A DNA stretch of 64,000 nt, from NCBI GenBank assembly GCA_009774215.1, contig VSNH01000003.1:40293-104292 (forward strand), in the 5' to 3' direction. Positions 44,103-52,267 of this stretch are shown in pieces. Below the pieces are notes generated by a model that worked only from the letters and a program-made list of their open reading frames with translations, did no database searches and was not told where the DNA came from. Every line of letters begins with the position of its first letter. Position 1 is the stretch's first letter. The stretch comes from Lachnospiraceae bacterium (GTDB lineage: Bacteria > Bacillota > Clostridia > Lachnospirales > Lachnospiraceae). Made by a program: the position numbers and the translations under genes.

Positions 44103-45371
44103 CTATTTTACCACAAACCTCTTATAGCTGTCATCCATATCTAAACCCCTCCTGCTGCTTTCCCCGACGGCTTCGCACCCCATCATCATAAGCAGATAAT
44201 TCCTGCCGATATAGACGGAGATCAGATGCGCTTCCACCACCGTGTACACCGCAAACATCACAAAAAGCGCAAGCCCGCAGGCATCCCGCCTGCGCCAGAG
44301 CTGCCACAAAAGAAGCAGATTCGCCGTCACATACAAAATGCCCGGAATCACGCCATAGCGGTAAAACACTTTGACCCATCCCATGTCAAAATAATAGTTC
44401 ATGTTGTTTTCGCAGGAGAACGCCGACCATGTCTGAATCATGCCGTCATTGTTGTCTGAATCCGTCAGGGATATGATCCTGCCGCTGATATGACGGTCAA
44501 TCCTGCCCAGCAGCACGATATGCGCATTATCCCGGGGATTGCAGAAGAAAAACTCGTTCCACTGCGCGTCCCTCACCCGCTGGGCACAGACTGCGGCATC
44601 CACAGAAAATGCAATACACAGAAGAAATACCAGCAGGCCGCAGACATAGAAGAACGTCTTCTTCCGTAAGCCCTTCACAAAAGTAAAAAGACAGGCGCCC
44701 AGAATAAAAGCCGCCGTAATCAGCATACTTGTCTTCGAGCGGGTCAGCAGGTAAACGCCCACATTTAGCAGCATCAAAAAGAGATAACTGTACCATTTCA
44801 TCCGGTCAAACCACACATAGACACCCAGCGCCGCCAGCATAAAAAACATGCAGGACAGCGCGTTGGGATGTCCCATCCCAAGCGTATAGCGGGTTTCCTC
44901 CGCCGCCTCCTCGCCGATATAGCGGGTGGTTTCCGCCGCCTCATGACCGAAAGCCTGCGTCAGACTGATATCCCCATAAATCCCCGTCACGGAAAGAGCC
45001 ACGATGGCAAGACAGCCCGCCAGCGTCACATAAAACGTATATTTCAGCGCTTCCTTCAGCGGAATGCCCTTGCAGGCCGCCACAAAAGTCACAATGCGGA
45101 TAATATCGTTGGCTCCGGTCACACGGTAAGAGATCAGGGCCACCGCCTCCATCACAAAAATAATCGCCCACTCCCACCGTTCATAGCGCGTGAGAAGAAG
45201 CTTGCACGCAAACAGAAGAAAGGTCAGGCGGAACAAATACCCCTCGATGGGATTGATATAATTGCTCTTGTCGATAATCACCATCAGCAGTTCTATGGTC
45301 AATCCGATATAGAAAGCAAGACGGGGAACCGGGCTTTCCTCCCGCAGCCGCCTGTAAATCTCCTTTATCAT
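44103..45371 (-). CDS. Wzy-like polysaccharide polymerase (copy 2)
   Basis: 422 residues with about 10-11 hydrophobic helices. GMGHPNALSCMFFMLAALG is the H-P-N motif of polymerases, and a long extracytoplasmic loop follows (residues near 285-330, with the segment IVLLGRIDRHISGRIISL). This matches the proposed Wzy topology, in which the big loop holds the acceptor site. The ATG at 45371 has AAGGAA upstream; longer in-frame readings overlap the GT17 gene and are rejected. It sits 18 bases upstream of the initiating transferase. Confidence 0.8.
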   Translation of the reverse strand: MIKEIYRRLREESPVPRLAFYIGLTIELLMVIIDKSNYINPIEGYLFRLTFLLFACKLLLTRYERWEWAIIFVMEAVALISYRVTGANDIIRIVTFVAACKGIPLKEALKYTFYVTLAGCLAIVALSVTGIYGDISLTQAFGHEAAETTRYIGEEAAEETRYTLGMGHPNALSCMFFMLAALGVYVWFDRMKWYSYLFLMLLNVGVYLLTRSKTSMLITAAFILGACLFTFVKGLRKKTFFYVCGLLVFLLCIAFSVDAAVCAQRVRDAQWNEFFFCNPRDNAHIVLLGRIDRHISGRIISLTDSDNNDGMIQTWSAFSCENNMNYYFDMGWVKVFYRYGVIPGILYVTANLLLLWQLWRRRDACGLALFVMFAVYTVVEAHLISVYIGRNYLLMMMGCEAVGESSRRGLDMDDSYKRFVVK

Positions 45372-45480
45372 AGTTCCTTCCATTCTGAAGCGCTTTCCGC
45401 TAGAAACACAACGCCTCCGTCCAACCGGCGCACCGGCAAGTCTTTCGCAAACCGCATTGCATTGCTCCGCTTCCGTCTTT

Positions 45481-46422
45481 TTACCGCCGCAGTATCCGCG
45501 CCGCCGCACCGCGCGCCTTACGCAAATATTGCTTCCCCGCAAGTTTCATTCGCTTCCATAAAATCCCCGCCGGGCTGATCCCCGGAGCAATCAAGAAATC
45601 GTACTCCTCCTTATGCTCCCGCAGATATGCCGGGAAACTGTCGTCAATCGGAACCCGCACAAACTTTGCGTCCCGGTCGAAAATATCCTCGCCGCAGAGC
45701 AGCCTGTCCACCGCCTCGTTTAAATAACGTTTGGTATTGTATTCTGAATGGGCCGCCGCCTGCACTTTCACACCGATACGCTTCGCCACATCCCGCTCGC
45801 CGTCTCCGCCCATATAGCCGAAATGCCACCCGCCGTCCGCCACCCGCACGCTGCGTTGATCCTCCGGCGGCACTTCCCGCAGATACACGATCCCTTCCTC
45901 CGGCAATTCCGCGAAACTGCAAATCTTCGTGCCGAGCCACTGTCTTCTCTCCACACCCGGAAACTCCCCCGTGATGGACAGGAGATTCCCGGACACCTCC
46001 TCCATATTCAAAAAACAGTAGAACATCCGCTGCGCCAGGTGATACACTTTTCCCGGTTCAAACGCTTCGATCAGCCGCACAAGCGTCTTGGGATTCGGAA
46101 TCTCGTCCACATCGCTGAAAATGATGATATCCTCCGGTCTGCAGTCGGAAAGTCCCCGAATCAACTGATTCTTCTGAAATTTATCCCGCTCGTGGGTCGT
46201 AACCCCCTCCAGCGGCGAGTTCTCCACCGCCACATAGCGTATCTTTTCCTCAAATTCCGCAAAAAGCTGCCTGTTCTCCGCAAAGATCATCCGTTTCGGC
46301 TCCCCCGAAAACGTGACGGAAGCCTCCTCGATCACGAAAAAATCCACATAGGGCGCCATAATCTGCATACGCAGCTTCAAAATATCCAATTCGTTAAAAA
46401 AGGGGACGCAGTCATATATCAT
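45481..46422 (-). CDS. GT17 (MGAT3-like) glycosyltransferase
   Basis: 313 residues. MIYDCVPFFNELDILKLRM, VDFFVIEEASVTFSGEPKRM, DIIIFSDVDEIPNP (metal-binding DxD) and GWHFGYMGG match family GT17, named for eukaryotic beta-1,4-N-acetylglucosaminyltransferase III. Bacterial members are common in surface-glycan loci and mostly unstudied, so the likely reaction (beta-1,4-GlcNAc transfer) is a family inference. The AAAGGA ribosome site is about 12 bases from the ATG, longer than usual; element copy 6 lies just upstream. Confidence 0.88.
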   Translation of the reverse strand: MIYDCVPFFNELDILKLRMQIMAPYVDFFVIEEASVTFSGEPKRMIFAENRQLFAEFEEKIRYVAVENSPLEGVTTHERDKFQKNQLIRGLSDCRPEDIIIFSDVDEIPNPKTLVRLIEAFEPGKVYHLAQRMFYCFLNMEEVSGNLLSITGEFPGVERRQWLGTKICSFAELPEEGIVYLREVPPEDQRSVRVADGGWHFGYMGGDGERDVAKRIGVKVQAAAHSEYNTKRYLNEAVDRLLCGEDIFDRDAKFVRVPIDDSFPAYLREHKEEYDFLIAPGISPAGILWKRMKLAGKQYLRKARGAAARILRR

Positions 46423-46452
46423 GTGTTATTTTATCCTTTCGTCTTTCATTGC

Positions 46453-46548
46453 GGAGAATGTCCGTATTTTGGACATTCTCCCAAGTGAGACTTAGTGCTT
46501 CTTGGCGTCCCGTCCTATGGCGGGGCGTCTTTAGAAGCACTTCTCACT
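46453..46548 (-). repeat. Nested palindromic intergenic element, copy 6
   Basis: Minus strand: hairpin A 46548-46484 with outer arms AGTGAGA/TCTCACT, second stem AGTGCTTCT/AGAAGCACT and a CCCGCC/GGACGGG centre, then hairpin B 46481-46453 (GGAGAATGTCC/GGACATTCTCC). Hairpin C is missing. The TGA of the DUF5672 gene falls inside the outer arm. Confidence 0.88.
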
Positions 46549-47302
46549 TTCGCCAAAAAAGTAATGGTCTGATCAAATCCTTACACTTCTGCCATCTGAC
46601 TTTCCACGGATTCTTAAACTGCGGGTACTGCGCGTTTCTGCCGCGCCACTTGTGAAAGAGAAAGGGCTTCTCCACATCCATGATCTCGGGAATCATATGC
46701 TCATGCCCGAAATACTTCGCCACCTCGATGGGCGCAAAACGCATACCCGCCTCCTCGATCACATTGCGATATTTGCAGCAGAGAAAAATATCCTCGTTAT
46801 ACTCGTCTTCCTCCTCAATCTTTTCCCACTTAAGCCCTGCTTCCGCCGGGAAATCCATCAGCCTTTTGCTGCGGATCGACACGCTGTTTCCCACCCGGAC
46901 AAGCTCTCCCTTCGCGTCCCGGTAAGAGTAATCATTCTGCGGCAGCGGCCACGGAGAGCCGATGTAATCATAATCCAGAAACGCATCCTGCCAACTCTCG
47001 GGATGCACCACAAAGCCGTCCGCATGGACAATCAGCGCATACTCCGTCCTGATGTGTTTCCCTAATTCATACACCATTTTATAGTTAAACTTATCTATAT
47101 CATCCAGCTTCGACGTATGGGAATATCGAATGTCTTTCGGCAGAAAAAGCGGTTTTCTGTGGGTAATCAGCACCACATCGCCAAAGGTAATCCCCCGCAT
47201 ACTGTATTCCATGGCGCGAATTGTCTCATACACGTTCACGCTGGTCATAGCCGCCAGCGTCACGTTAGGGAGATTTAATTTTCCTTTCACAGTTTGATTC
47301 AT
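46544..47302 (-). CDS. DUF5672 family protein, putative glycosyltransferase
   Basis: 252 residues. LNLPNVTLAAMTSVNVYETIR at the start, YALIVHADGFVVHP, FLDYDYIGSPWPL, RVGNSVSIRSKRLM and YNEDIFLCCKYRN are the blocks of DUF5672, a family found widely in glycan loci and presumed to be glycosyltransferases. No direct biochemical assignment is known to me. The gene is flanked on both sides by palindromic elements (copies 6 and 7), so it looks like a single-gene cassette. GAGAGG precedes the ATG. Confidence 0.78.
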   Translation of the reverse strand: MNQTVKGKLNLPNVTLAAMTSVNVYETIRAMEYSMRGITFGDVVLITHRKPLFLPKDIRYSHTSKLDDIDKFNYKMVYELGKHIRTEYALIVHADGFVVHPESWQDAFLDYDYIGSPWPLPQNDYSYRDAKGELVRVGNSVSIRSKRLMDFPAEAGLKWEKIEEEDEYNEDIFLCCKYRNVIEEAGMRFAPIEVAKYFGHEHMIPEIMDVEKPFLFHKWRGRNAQYPQFKNPWKVRWQKCKDLIRPLLFWRK

Positions 47303-47325
47303 CGTATATTCCTCTCAACCGGCTC

Positions 47326-47422
47326 AGAGAATGCCTGTCCTTTAGACATTCTTTCATGTAAGATTTACAAGTTCCCGGCGTCTCGTCCTATGGCGTGATG
47401 TCTTTCGAACTTCTTCTTACAT
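47326..47422 (-). repeat. Nested palindromic intergenic element, copy 7
   Basis: Minus strand: hairpin A 47422-47356 with outer arms ATGTAAGA/TCTTACAT and second stem GAACTT/AAGTTC, both altered on both sides relative to other copies; centre GACATCACGCCATAGGACG; hairpin B 47354-47326 (AAAGAATG with CATTCTCT, one unpaired position). It contains the last codons and stop of the DUF6056 gene. Confidence 0.85.
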
Positions 47423-48956
47423 TGTCTTTGTGGTAATACCGCGCAACCGCCAGATTCATCCAGTTTCCCTCGTCCTCACTCAAATCGGTAAAATCAAAGA
47501 GGGCCGGCCTTGCGCTGTAGGGGGCGACCACCGCCTCCTTCACATCCTCGTCCGTATAAATCTCATAGCGCGCCATCGCCTCCTGATAAAAGGTCTGCGC
47601 CTCCCCCTTCGCCACGGACCGCAGGGCGGAAATGCTCGTGTAAGTGTTCTTGTCCGCCGTAAATACCCAAATGCTGAGAAGCAGCAGCAGGCATACCACG
47701 CTCATCCGCTTCCCCGCCCGCTCCAGAAACAGGCCGAAAGCCTCTGCCACGCTGTCCCCTGCAGCGTTACCCTGCGCCGACACAGCGCCTCCGGGCACAT
47801 TACCGACTTTCGTTGCCCCGTCTGTCCTGTGGGAAAAATACCCAAGCCAGTAGGCCGTCACCAACAAAACCGCCAGATAATAAGTCATCTGAATGATATT
47901 ATCCACCCGGGAAAGCCCCGTCATACCTACCGCATAGAGTGTGGGCGTAAACATCGCAGAAATCACACAGTACGCTCCCGCCGTCACCAGAACAGGATGG
48001 GAAAAGTTTTTCCCGGACGCCTTCATCCGCTTCCACAAAAGGGGCAGAAGCAAAAACCACAAAATCACCACAAGCACCGGCGTCCAGCGGATTGCAAACA
48101 CCACCGTATTGTAAAAAGACAGGGCAATCGCCTTCACGGCGGAATATCCCTCGTCCATATCAATGCTGCCGCGTTTGCCGTTGCCCGGGGCAAGGACATT
48201 TACCAGAAACCCCGCGCTCCCCGTCAGAAAGGGGATGATAACATATGCAATTTTATCTTTTTTTTGAAAAAAGGCATAACAGACAAGAAAGACCATCAAA
48301 ATCTCCGCCTGTAAGCCCGTCACCAGATTGCCGCCGCCCACGATCACAGAGAGGACTGCCGCCGCCGCGCAGCAGGCACAGGCCCGCCCCTTTTTCTCCG
48401 CCCAGAGACTCCCCGAGACAAGCGTCAGCAGAAAGAACCATATGGACTGCATCAGCACATAGTGAGTAGAGCCATTGTACCAGTAAATTCCCTCAAAGGG
48501 GGCTTCTATCACCTGATAAAACACGAACAGCAAAAACAGCATACAGAGGGATGCCCCCTCCTTTTCACAGCCGAGCCACCTGACCAGAATATGCCGCCCC
48601 AGCACAAACGAGGAGGTGGCGAACATACCGATCATCACAATCGGCACCACCCATGCAATGTGATAGTTAAAATTCATGGGACACATGCCCATCAGAAAGC
48701 AGGATATATAAGTCCCCTGCCAGTCCTGATAGAAGTCCATATTCTGCCGCCACGCCTCCTGCACGGAGGCCGCAAAAGAGCCCGTCGCCTGCCAGACATC
48801 GTGCACCCGCCTGCCGTAATCGTAGTCATCGATGCACATCACATTATATCTTCCCAGCCAGAGCAGAGGGAGCAAAGACAGGAGCAAAAGTCCCGCCGCC
48901 AGAAATACCGCCCGCCTGCCGCTCAAGAAATTTTCAATCTTTTCCCAAACTTTCAT
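47388..48956 (-). CDS. DUF6056 polytopic membrane protein (copy 1), element-encoded tail
   Basis: 522 residues. About 11 hydrophobic helices; IDDYDYGRRVHDVW and MDFYQDWQGTYISCFLMG in the first external loop, VLAPGNGKRGS mid-protein. These blocks recur in the paralogue at 62254-63777 and fit DUF6056, whose function is unknown but which often sits in glycan loci and has GT-C-like topology. A polar Gly/Ala-rich insert lies near residue 375. The C-terminus RRSSKDITP and stop are read from element copy 7. Confidence 0.75.
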   Translation of the reverse strand: MKVWEKIENFLSGRRAVFLAAGLLLLSLLPLLWLGRYNVMCIDDYDYGRRVHDVWQATGSFAASVQEAWRQNMDFYQDWQGTYISCFLMGMCPMNFNYHIAWVVPIVMIGMFATSSFVLGRHILVRWLGCEKEGASLCMLFLLFVFYQVIEAPFEGIYWYNGSTHYVLMQSIWFFLLTLVSGSLWAEKKGRACACCAAAAVLSVIVGGGNLVTGLQAEILMVFLVCYAFFQKKDKIAYVIIPFLTGSAGFLVNVLAPGNGKRGSIDMDEGYSAVKAIALSFYNTVVFAIRWTPVLVVILWFLLLPLLWKRMKASGKNFSHPVLVTAGAYCVISAMFTPTLYAVGMTGLSRVDNIIQMTYYLAVLLVTAYWLGYFSHRTDGATKVGNVPGGAVSAQGNAAGDSVAEAFGLFLERAGKRMSVVCLLLLLSIWVFTADKNTYTSISALRSVAKGEAQTFYQEAMARYEIYTDEDVKEAVVAPYSARPALFDFTDLSEDEGNWMNLAVARYYHKDNVRRSSKDITP

Positions 48957-49102
48957 GCAAATCCGCCTTTTTCTTAATTACTCCCTATCCGCTCCTGTTC
49001 GCTTCGTACCACAAACACCCTCTATTCAGGCACAACGCAAGCGTTTTCCCGTCCGACTCCATTGCCATGTCGCACCCGGCACATCCATTTTCACCCGCCG
49101 CA

Positions 49103-50137
49103 TCATGCCGAGCGCACCAGTTTCTTTGCCCGCCGCATTACACCTCTGCCAATTTTTCCAAGATACGCCTTCTTATAAATATACCACGCGCGCAGCTTCA
49201 TCATCCGAAGTTTTGCGCCCGCAGGCTTTTTGTTTACATCCGCATACTTCTTAGACCGCTTCTTGTAGGACGCCAGCTCCTCCCGGCACTCCTCGTCCGT
49301 AAACACCCTGCCCTTCCGGTCCATATAATGCCAGCCCTCGTAAATGTTCTGCTCCGAAGCCCAGTAGCCGTCGGACACATTATGTCTCGCCCAATACTTG
49401 GGAGCCAGGATATACTGCACCGTGTCGCTGGTAAACGCCGGGAAATACGCAAACGACGAGTTTGCCAGCAATAAATAGCGCGCGTTTTTTAATATGGAAT
49501 AATCTTTTGCGAGATCAAAGTTGTAAGCCGGGATGCCCGGCAGAAACTTGTTTGCCTCCCGCACGTCATTCGTGATAATCATAAACTGCATGTTGGGATT
49601 GATGTTTCGCATCTGCCGCATTCCCTGCTGCCAATAGCGTTTGCGCAGATAAAGTTCCGGCGAACCCATATAGTCGCTGCAGCGAAGATGCAGAATGCAG
49701 AGGTTATTCCGGCTGTACTCCCTGCAGTCATACTCGGGCTTTACTTTGAGCCATTCCTTAATCTCCGCCTTATGCGCGATAAAATATGCCTCAGCCTGCA
49801 GATTTCCGTAGAGGAGCGTGCCGTCCTCCACCTCAAAAAGCTGCCTGTCCGCATCCGTCACATAGACGCCGTGAGTCAGATCGTGGGGGGAATTGCCCGC
49901 AAAGAGCCGGGTTTCCTTCTCATGGTAAATCTTTTGGTAGTCTTCCTTTTTTGAGGGGATTCCCATATCCAAGTCCATAAAATACAACCCGCAGTCGCTG
50001 TGCATATTGTTGGCAAAATGCTCCGGGTCAAGCACGCTGAACTGATAGCCCTTATCCAGCGCGATACATCTGGCCGTCACATAGAAAAAAAGCTGATTCC
50101 CCAGACCGAAGCCTTCCTGTGTCTCAATCCCTAACAT
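49103..50137 (-). CDS. GT11-related glycosyltransferase with altered motif
   Basis: 344 residues. EGFGLGNQLFFYVTARCIAL resembles the GLGNQ(L/M)F start of GT11; the central motif is LHLRCSDYMGSP instead of HVRRGDY, keeping the first Arg but replacing RG by CS. LLLANSSFAYFPAF corresponds to the NSSFSWW block. It is probably a divergent fucosyltransferase-type enzyme, but the changed donor loop makes GDP-fucose use uncertain. The last ~40 residues are very basic. GGAGGTAAA precedes the ATG. Confidence 0.75.
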   Translation of the reverse strand: MLGIETQEGFGLGNQLFFYVTARCIALDKGYQFSVLDPEHFANNMHSDCGLYFMDLDMGIPSKKEDYQKIYHEKETRLFAGNSPHDLTHGVYVTDADRQLFEVEDGTLLYGNLQAEAYFIAHKAEIKEWLKVKPEYDCREYSRNNLCILHLRCSDYMGSPELYLRKRYWQQGMRQMRNINPNMQFMIITNDVREANKFLPGIPAYNFDLAKDYSILKNARYLLLANSSFAYFPAFTSDTVQYILAPKYWARHNVSDGYWASEQNIYEGWHYMDRKGRVFTDEECREELASYKKRSKKYADVNKKPAGAKLRMMKLRAWYIYKKAYLGKIGRGVMRRAKKLVRSA

Positions 50138-50217
50138 TTTACCTCCATTCCGAAACGTCGTCGCACTGCTCCTTCATTTACCTCTGCCTTCACGCAGGTC
50201 GGTGACATCCTGCTCCG

Positions 50218-52005
50218 TCACTCCTCTAAACTTGTCTGCGTAATCTTCTCATTTTCTACCCTATAAATCACGTCACACTTGGCAATGGTATTCAGACGGT
50301 GGGCGATAATCACCATCGTCTTCTTGCCGTGGAAGCTGTTGACGGCCTCCATCACCGCCGCCTCGGTGTCGCCGTCCAAAGCGGAGGTTGCCTCGTCAAA
50401 GACCAGAATCTCGGGATTGTGATAGAGCGCTCTCGCAATCCCCAGCCGCTGTCTTTGTCCGCCGGAGATTCTGACACCCCTGTCACCTATTGTCGTCTCC
50501 AGCCCTTCCGACAGTTCCTCCACAAAGCTCTTGAGCTGCGCCTCCTCCAGCACTTCCCAGATCCGCTTATCGTCGATCTTGTCGGCGTCGATACCGAAAG
50601 CGATATTGTCGCGGATGGACTCGTCGATCAGATAGATGGACTGCGGAATATACCCGATTTTGGAAAGCCAGGAAGGATAGTTTTCAAAAATATCTCTGCC
50701 GTCGCAGGTGATCGTCCCGGCCTGTACATGCAGAAGACCAAGCAGAATGTCCACAATGGTGGATTTACCCGCACCCGACGGCCCCATAATGCCCACCGAC
50801 TGCCCCTTTTTGACTTCCATATGAGCGTCCGTGAAGATGGGCTTGTCCGTATTCGGGTAAGTATAGCTGATATGATCCAGCACGATCTTATCTGTCAGCG
50901 CAAGCGCCGTCTTTTCTTCCTCCGCCTCGCCCGTAAGCCCCGTCACGCTGCCGTTCACGTCCTGCTTCATGTTCTCCGTCAGATTCTCATACAGATAATC
51001 GAGACAGGGCTGCGCGTAGGCGATTTCCGACAGGTAGGTATTGATGCGGTTCGTTGCCGGCATCACACGGATCGCCGCCGCCGCGAAAGCCATAAGCTGG
51101 GGCATCAGTACCGTGATGTCACCGTCCTCCAGCATATAGACAAGAATAAACGACAGCATGGCCGCGATAAAAACCGTCTCGATCAAGAGTCTCGGCGTAT
51201 TGTTCATCACCGCGTAGTTTCTCGCTACGTTAGCGCCAATCGCACCGCTCTCATAGTAATTGCGAACAAAGAACTCTTCCCTGTGCAGCACCTTTACATC
51301 CTTCAACCCGTAAATGGACTGGATTCTCCACTTGGCAATCCGCGACTGAATCGCCTGGTTCTTCCGTCCGATCTCATTCAGACGTGGCTTCAATACCCTG
51401 GTAATCATCAGTGTCATGCCGAGGAAGAGTACGCCGCATCCGATGGAAATCAGCGGGCTCACCCACACCAACAACACGATACAGATGGACACCGCCACCA
51501 CGATCTCCGTAGTCATCTGAATTAACACCAATATCAACTGAAATGCGTTGGGAATATCGCTGTCCGTCAGCCGAAACACCGTGGGAATGTCCGCTCCCAG
51601 ATAGTCCTCGTAAGGGCGGTTCAAAAATTCACGCATCACCCGGCTTATCATCCGGTTGCGATTTCTTGTCACAAAAGTATTTTGCACAAAAGTCAAAAAC
51701 AGAAGATATACATTCTTAAATATAAAAATGGCGATCAGCGCGCCCAGCATCCAGACAATCAGATTCCGCGAAGATGTGATTCCCAGAAAGGCGGCTACCC
51801 TGCCCACCAGTTCATTCCCCATCACCTTATCCGGTGCCATGACCGCCTCCGCCACGGGAAGCATCATGGAAACGCCCAGTGTCTCCAAAACACCGCCGAT
51901 CAAAATGAGAAAAGCCAGACCCCCAAGCTGCCAGATCTGTTTCCTGTCAAAGAGATATGCTATTTTTTTCAGCAGGCCCACTTGTGCCTGATCGTGTTTC
52001 TTCAT
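50218..52005 (-). CDS. ABC transporter with fused permease and ATPase, PglK/MsbA-like flippase (copy 2)
   Basis: 595 residues, six membrane helices then an ATPase: Walker A GPSGAGKST, signature ISGGQRQRLGIARAL, Walker B ILVFDEATSALDG, H-loop VIIAHRLNTI. Layout and length match the paralogue at 20455-22233. Probably flips a lipid-linked oligosaccharide. A possible promoter with a perfect TATAAT lies just upstream (52027-52055), so the transporter may have its own transcription start. Confidence 0.88.
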   Translation of the reverse strand: MKKHDQAQVGLLKKIAYLFDRKQIWQLGGLAFLILIGGVLETLGVSMMLPVAEAVMAPDKVMGNELVGRVAAFLGITSSRNLIVWMLGALIAIFIFKNVYLLFLTFVQNTFVTRNRNRMISRVMREFLNRPYEDYLGADIPTVFRLTDSDIPNAFQLILVLIQMTTEIVVAVSICIVLLVWVSPLISIGCGVLFLGMTLMITRVLKPRLNEIGRKNQAIQSRIAKWRIQSIYGLKDVKVLHREEFFVRNYYESGAIGANVARNYAVMNNTPRLLIETVFIAAMLSFILVYMLEDGDITVLMPQLMAFAAAAIRVMPATNRINTYLSEIAYAQPCLDYLYENLTENMKQDVNGSVTGLTGEAEEEKTALALTDKIVLDHISYTYPNTDKPIFTDAHMEVKKGQSVGIMGPSGAGKSTIVDILLGLLHVQAGTITCDGRDIFENYPSWLSKIGYIPQSIYLIDESIRDNIAFGIDADKIDDKRIWEVLEEAQLKSFVEELSEGLETTIGDRGVRISGGQRQRLGIARALYHNPEILVFDEATSALDGDTEAAVMEAVNSFHGKKTMVIIAHRLNTIAKCDVIYRVENEKITQTSLEE

Positions 52006-52026
52006 AATATATAGCGGTTCCTTCCA

Positions 52027-52055
52027 ATTATAATATAATTAACCGTACTTTTCAC
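52027..52055 (-). promoter_or_regulatory. Possible sigma-A promoter
   Basis: Minus-strand GTGAAA (52055-52050, four of six consensus bases), 17-base spacer, TATAAT (52032-52027). The -35 region, GTGAAAAGTAC, is identical to the start of the palindromic element's outer arm, so it may be an element remnant recruited as a promoter. It would give a short leader of about 15 bases before the ABC transporter ATG at 52005. Confidence 0.45.
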
Positions 52056-52067
52056 TCTACCCTTCTT

Positions 52068-52263
52068 GTCACAGCTCTGCTGTGACTCAAATCGGGATGA
52101 AAAATGTCGCATTTCCGGCACTTTTCTGGGTGAAACTTAGAAGTTCTCCGCGAAACAGCCATTGCTGTGAACGGCTAGAACTTCTTTTCACCCTAACCAA
52201 CATGATTCCCCTTCGTGGAATCTCAAATCAATGGGGAGAATGCCGTTTTTCAGGCATTCTCCC
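52068..52263 (-). repeat. Nested palindromic intergenic element, copy 8 plus tandem partial copy
   Basis: Minus strand: a partial copy first (hairpin B 52263-52233, GGGAGAATGCC type; hairpin C 52222-52204, GATTCC/GGAATC), then a full copy: hairpin A 52193-52128 (outer arms GGGTGAAA/TTTCACCC, second stem AGAAGTTCT/AGAACTTCT, centre AGCC/GGCT type), a diverged B (52126-52098) and hairpin C 52086-52068 (GTCACAGC/GCTGTGAC). The tandem shows that C is followed by the next A through a conserved junction. Confidence 0.85.
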
Positions 52264-52267
52264 GTTA

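Noticed and set aside
44103..45542. Longer start for the Wzy-like gene adding 57 residues
   Set aside because: The extension is Arg/Cys-rich, overlaps the GT17 gene end and has no membrane character; ATG at 45371 has a good ribosome site.
13315..52263. Elements as MITEs of a known insertion sequence
   Set aside because: No transposase, no visible target-site duplications, and arms that differ between copies while staying complementary do not fit recent transposition. Not excluded for an ancient origin.
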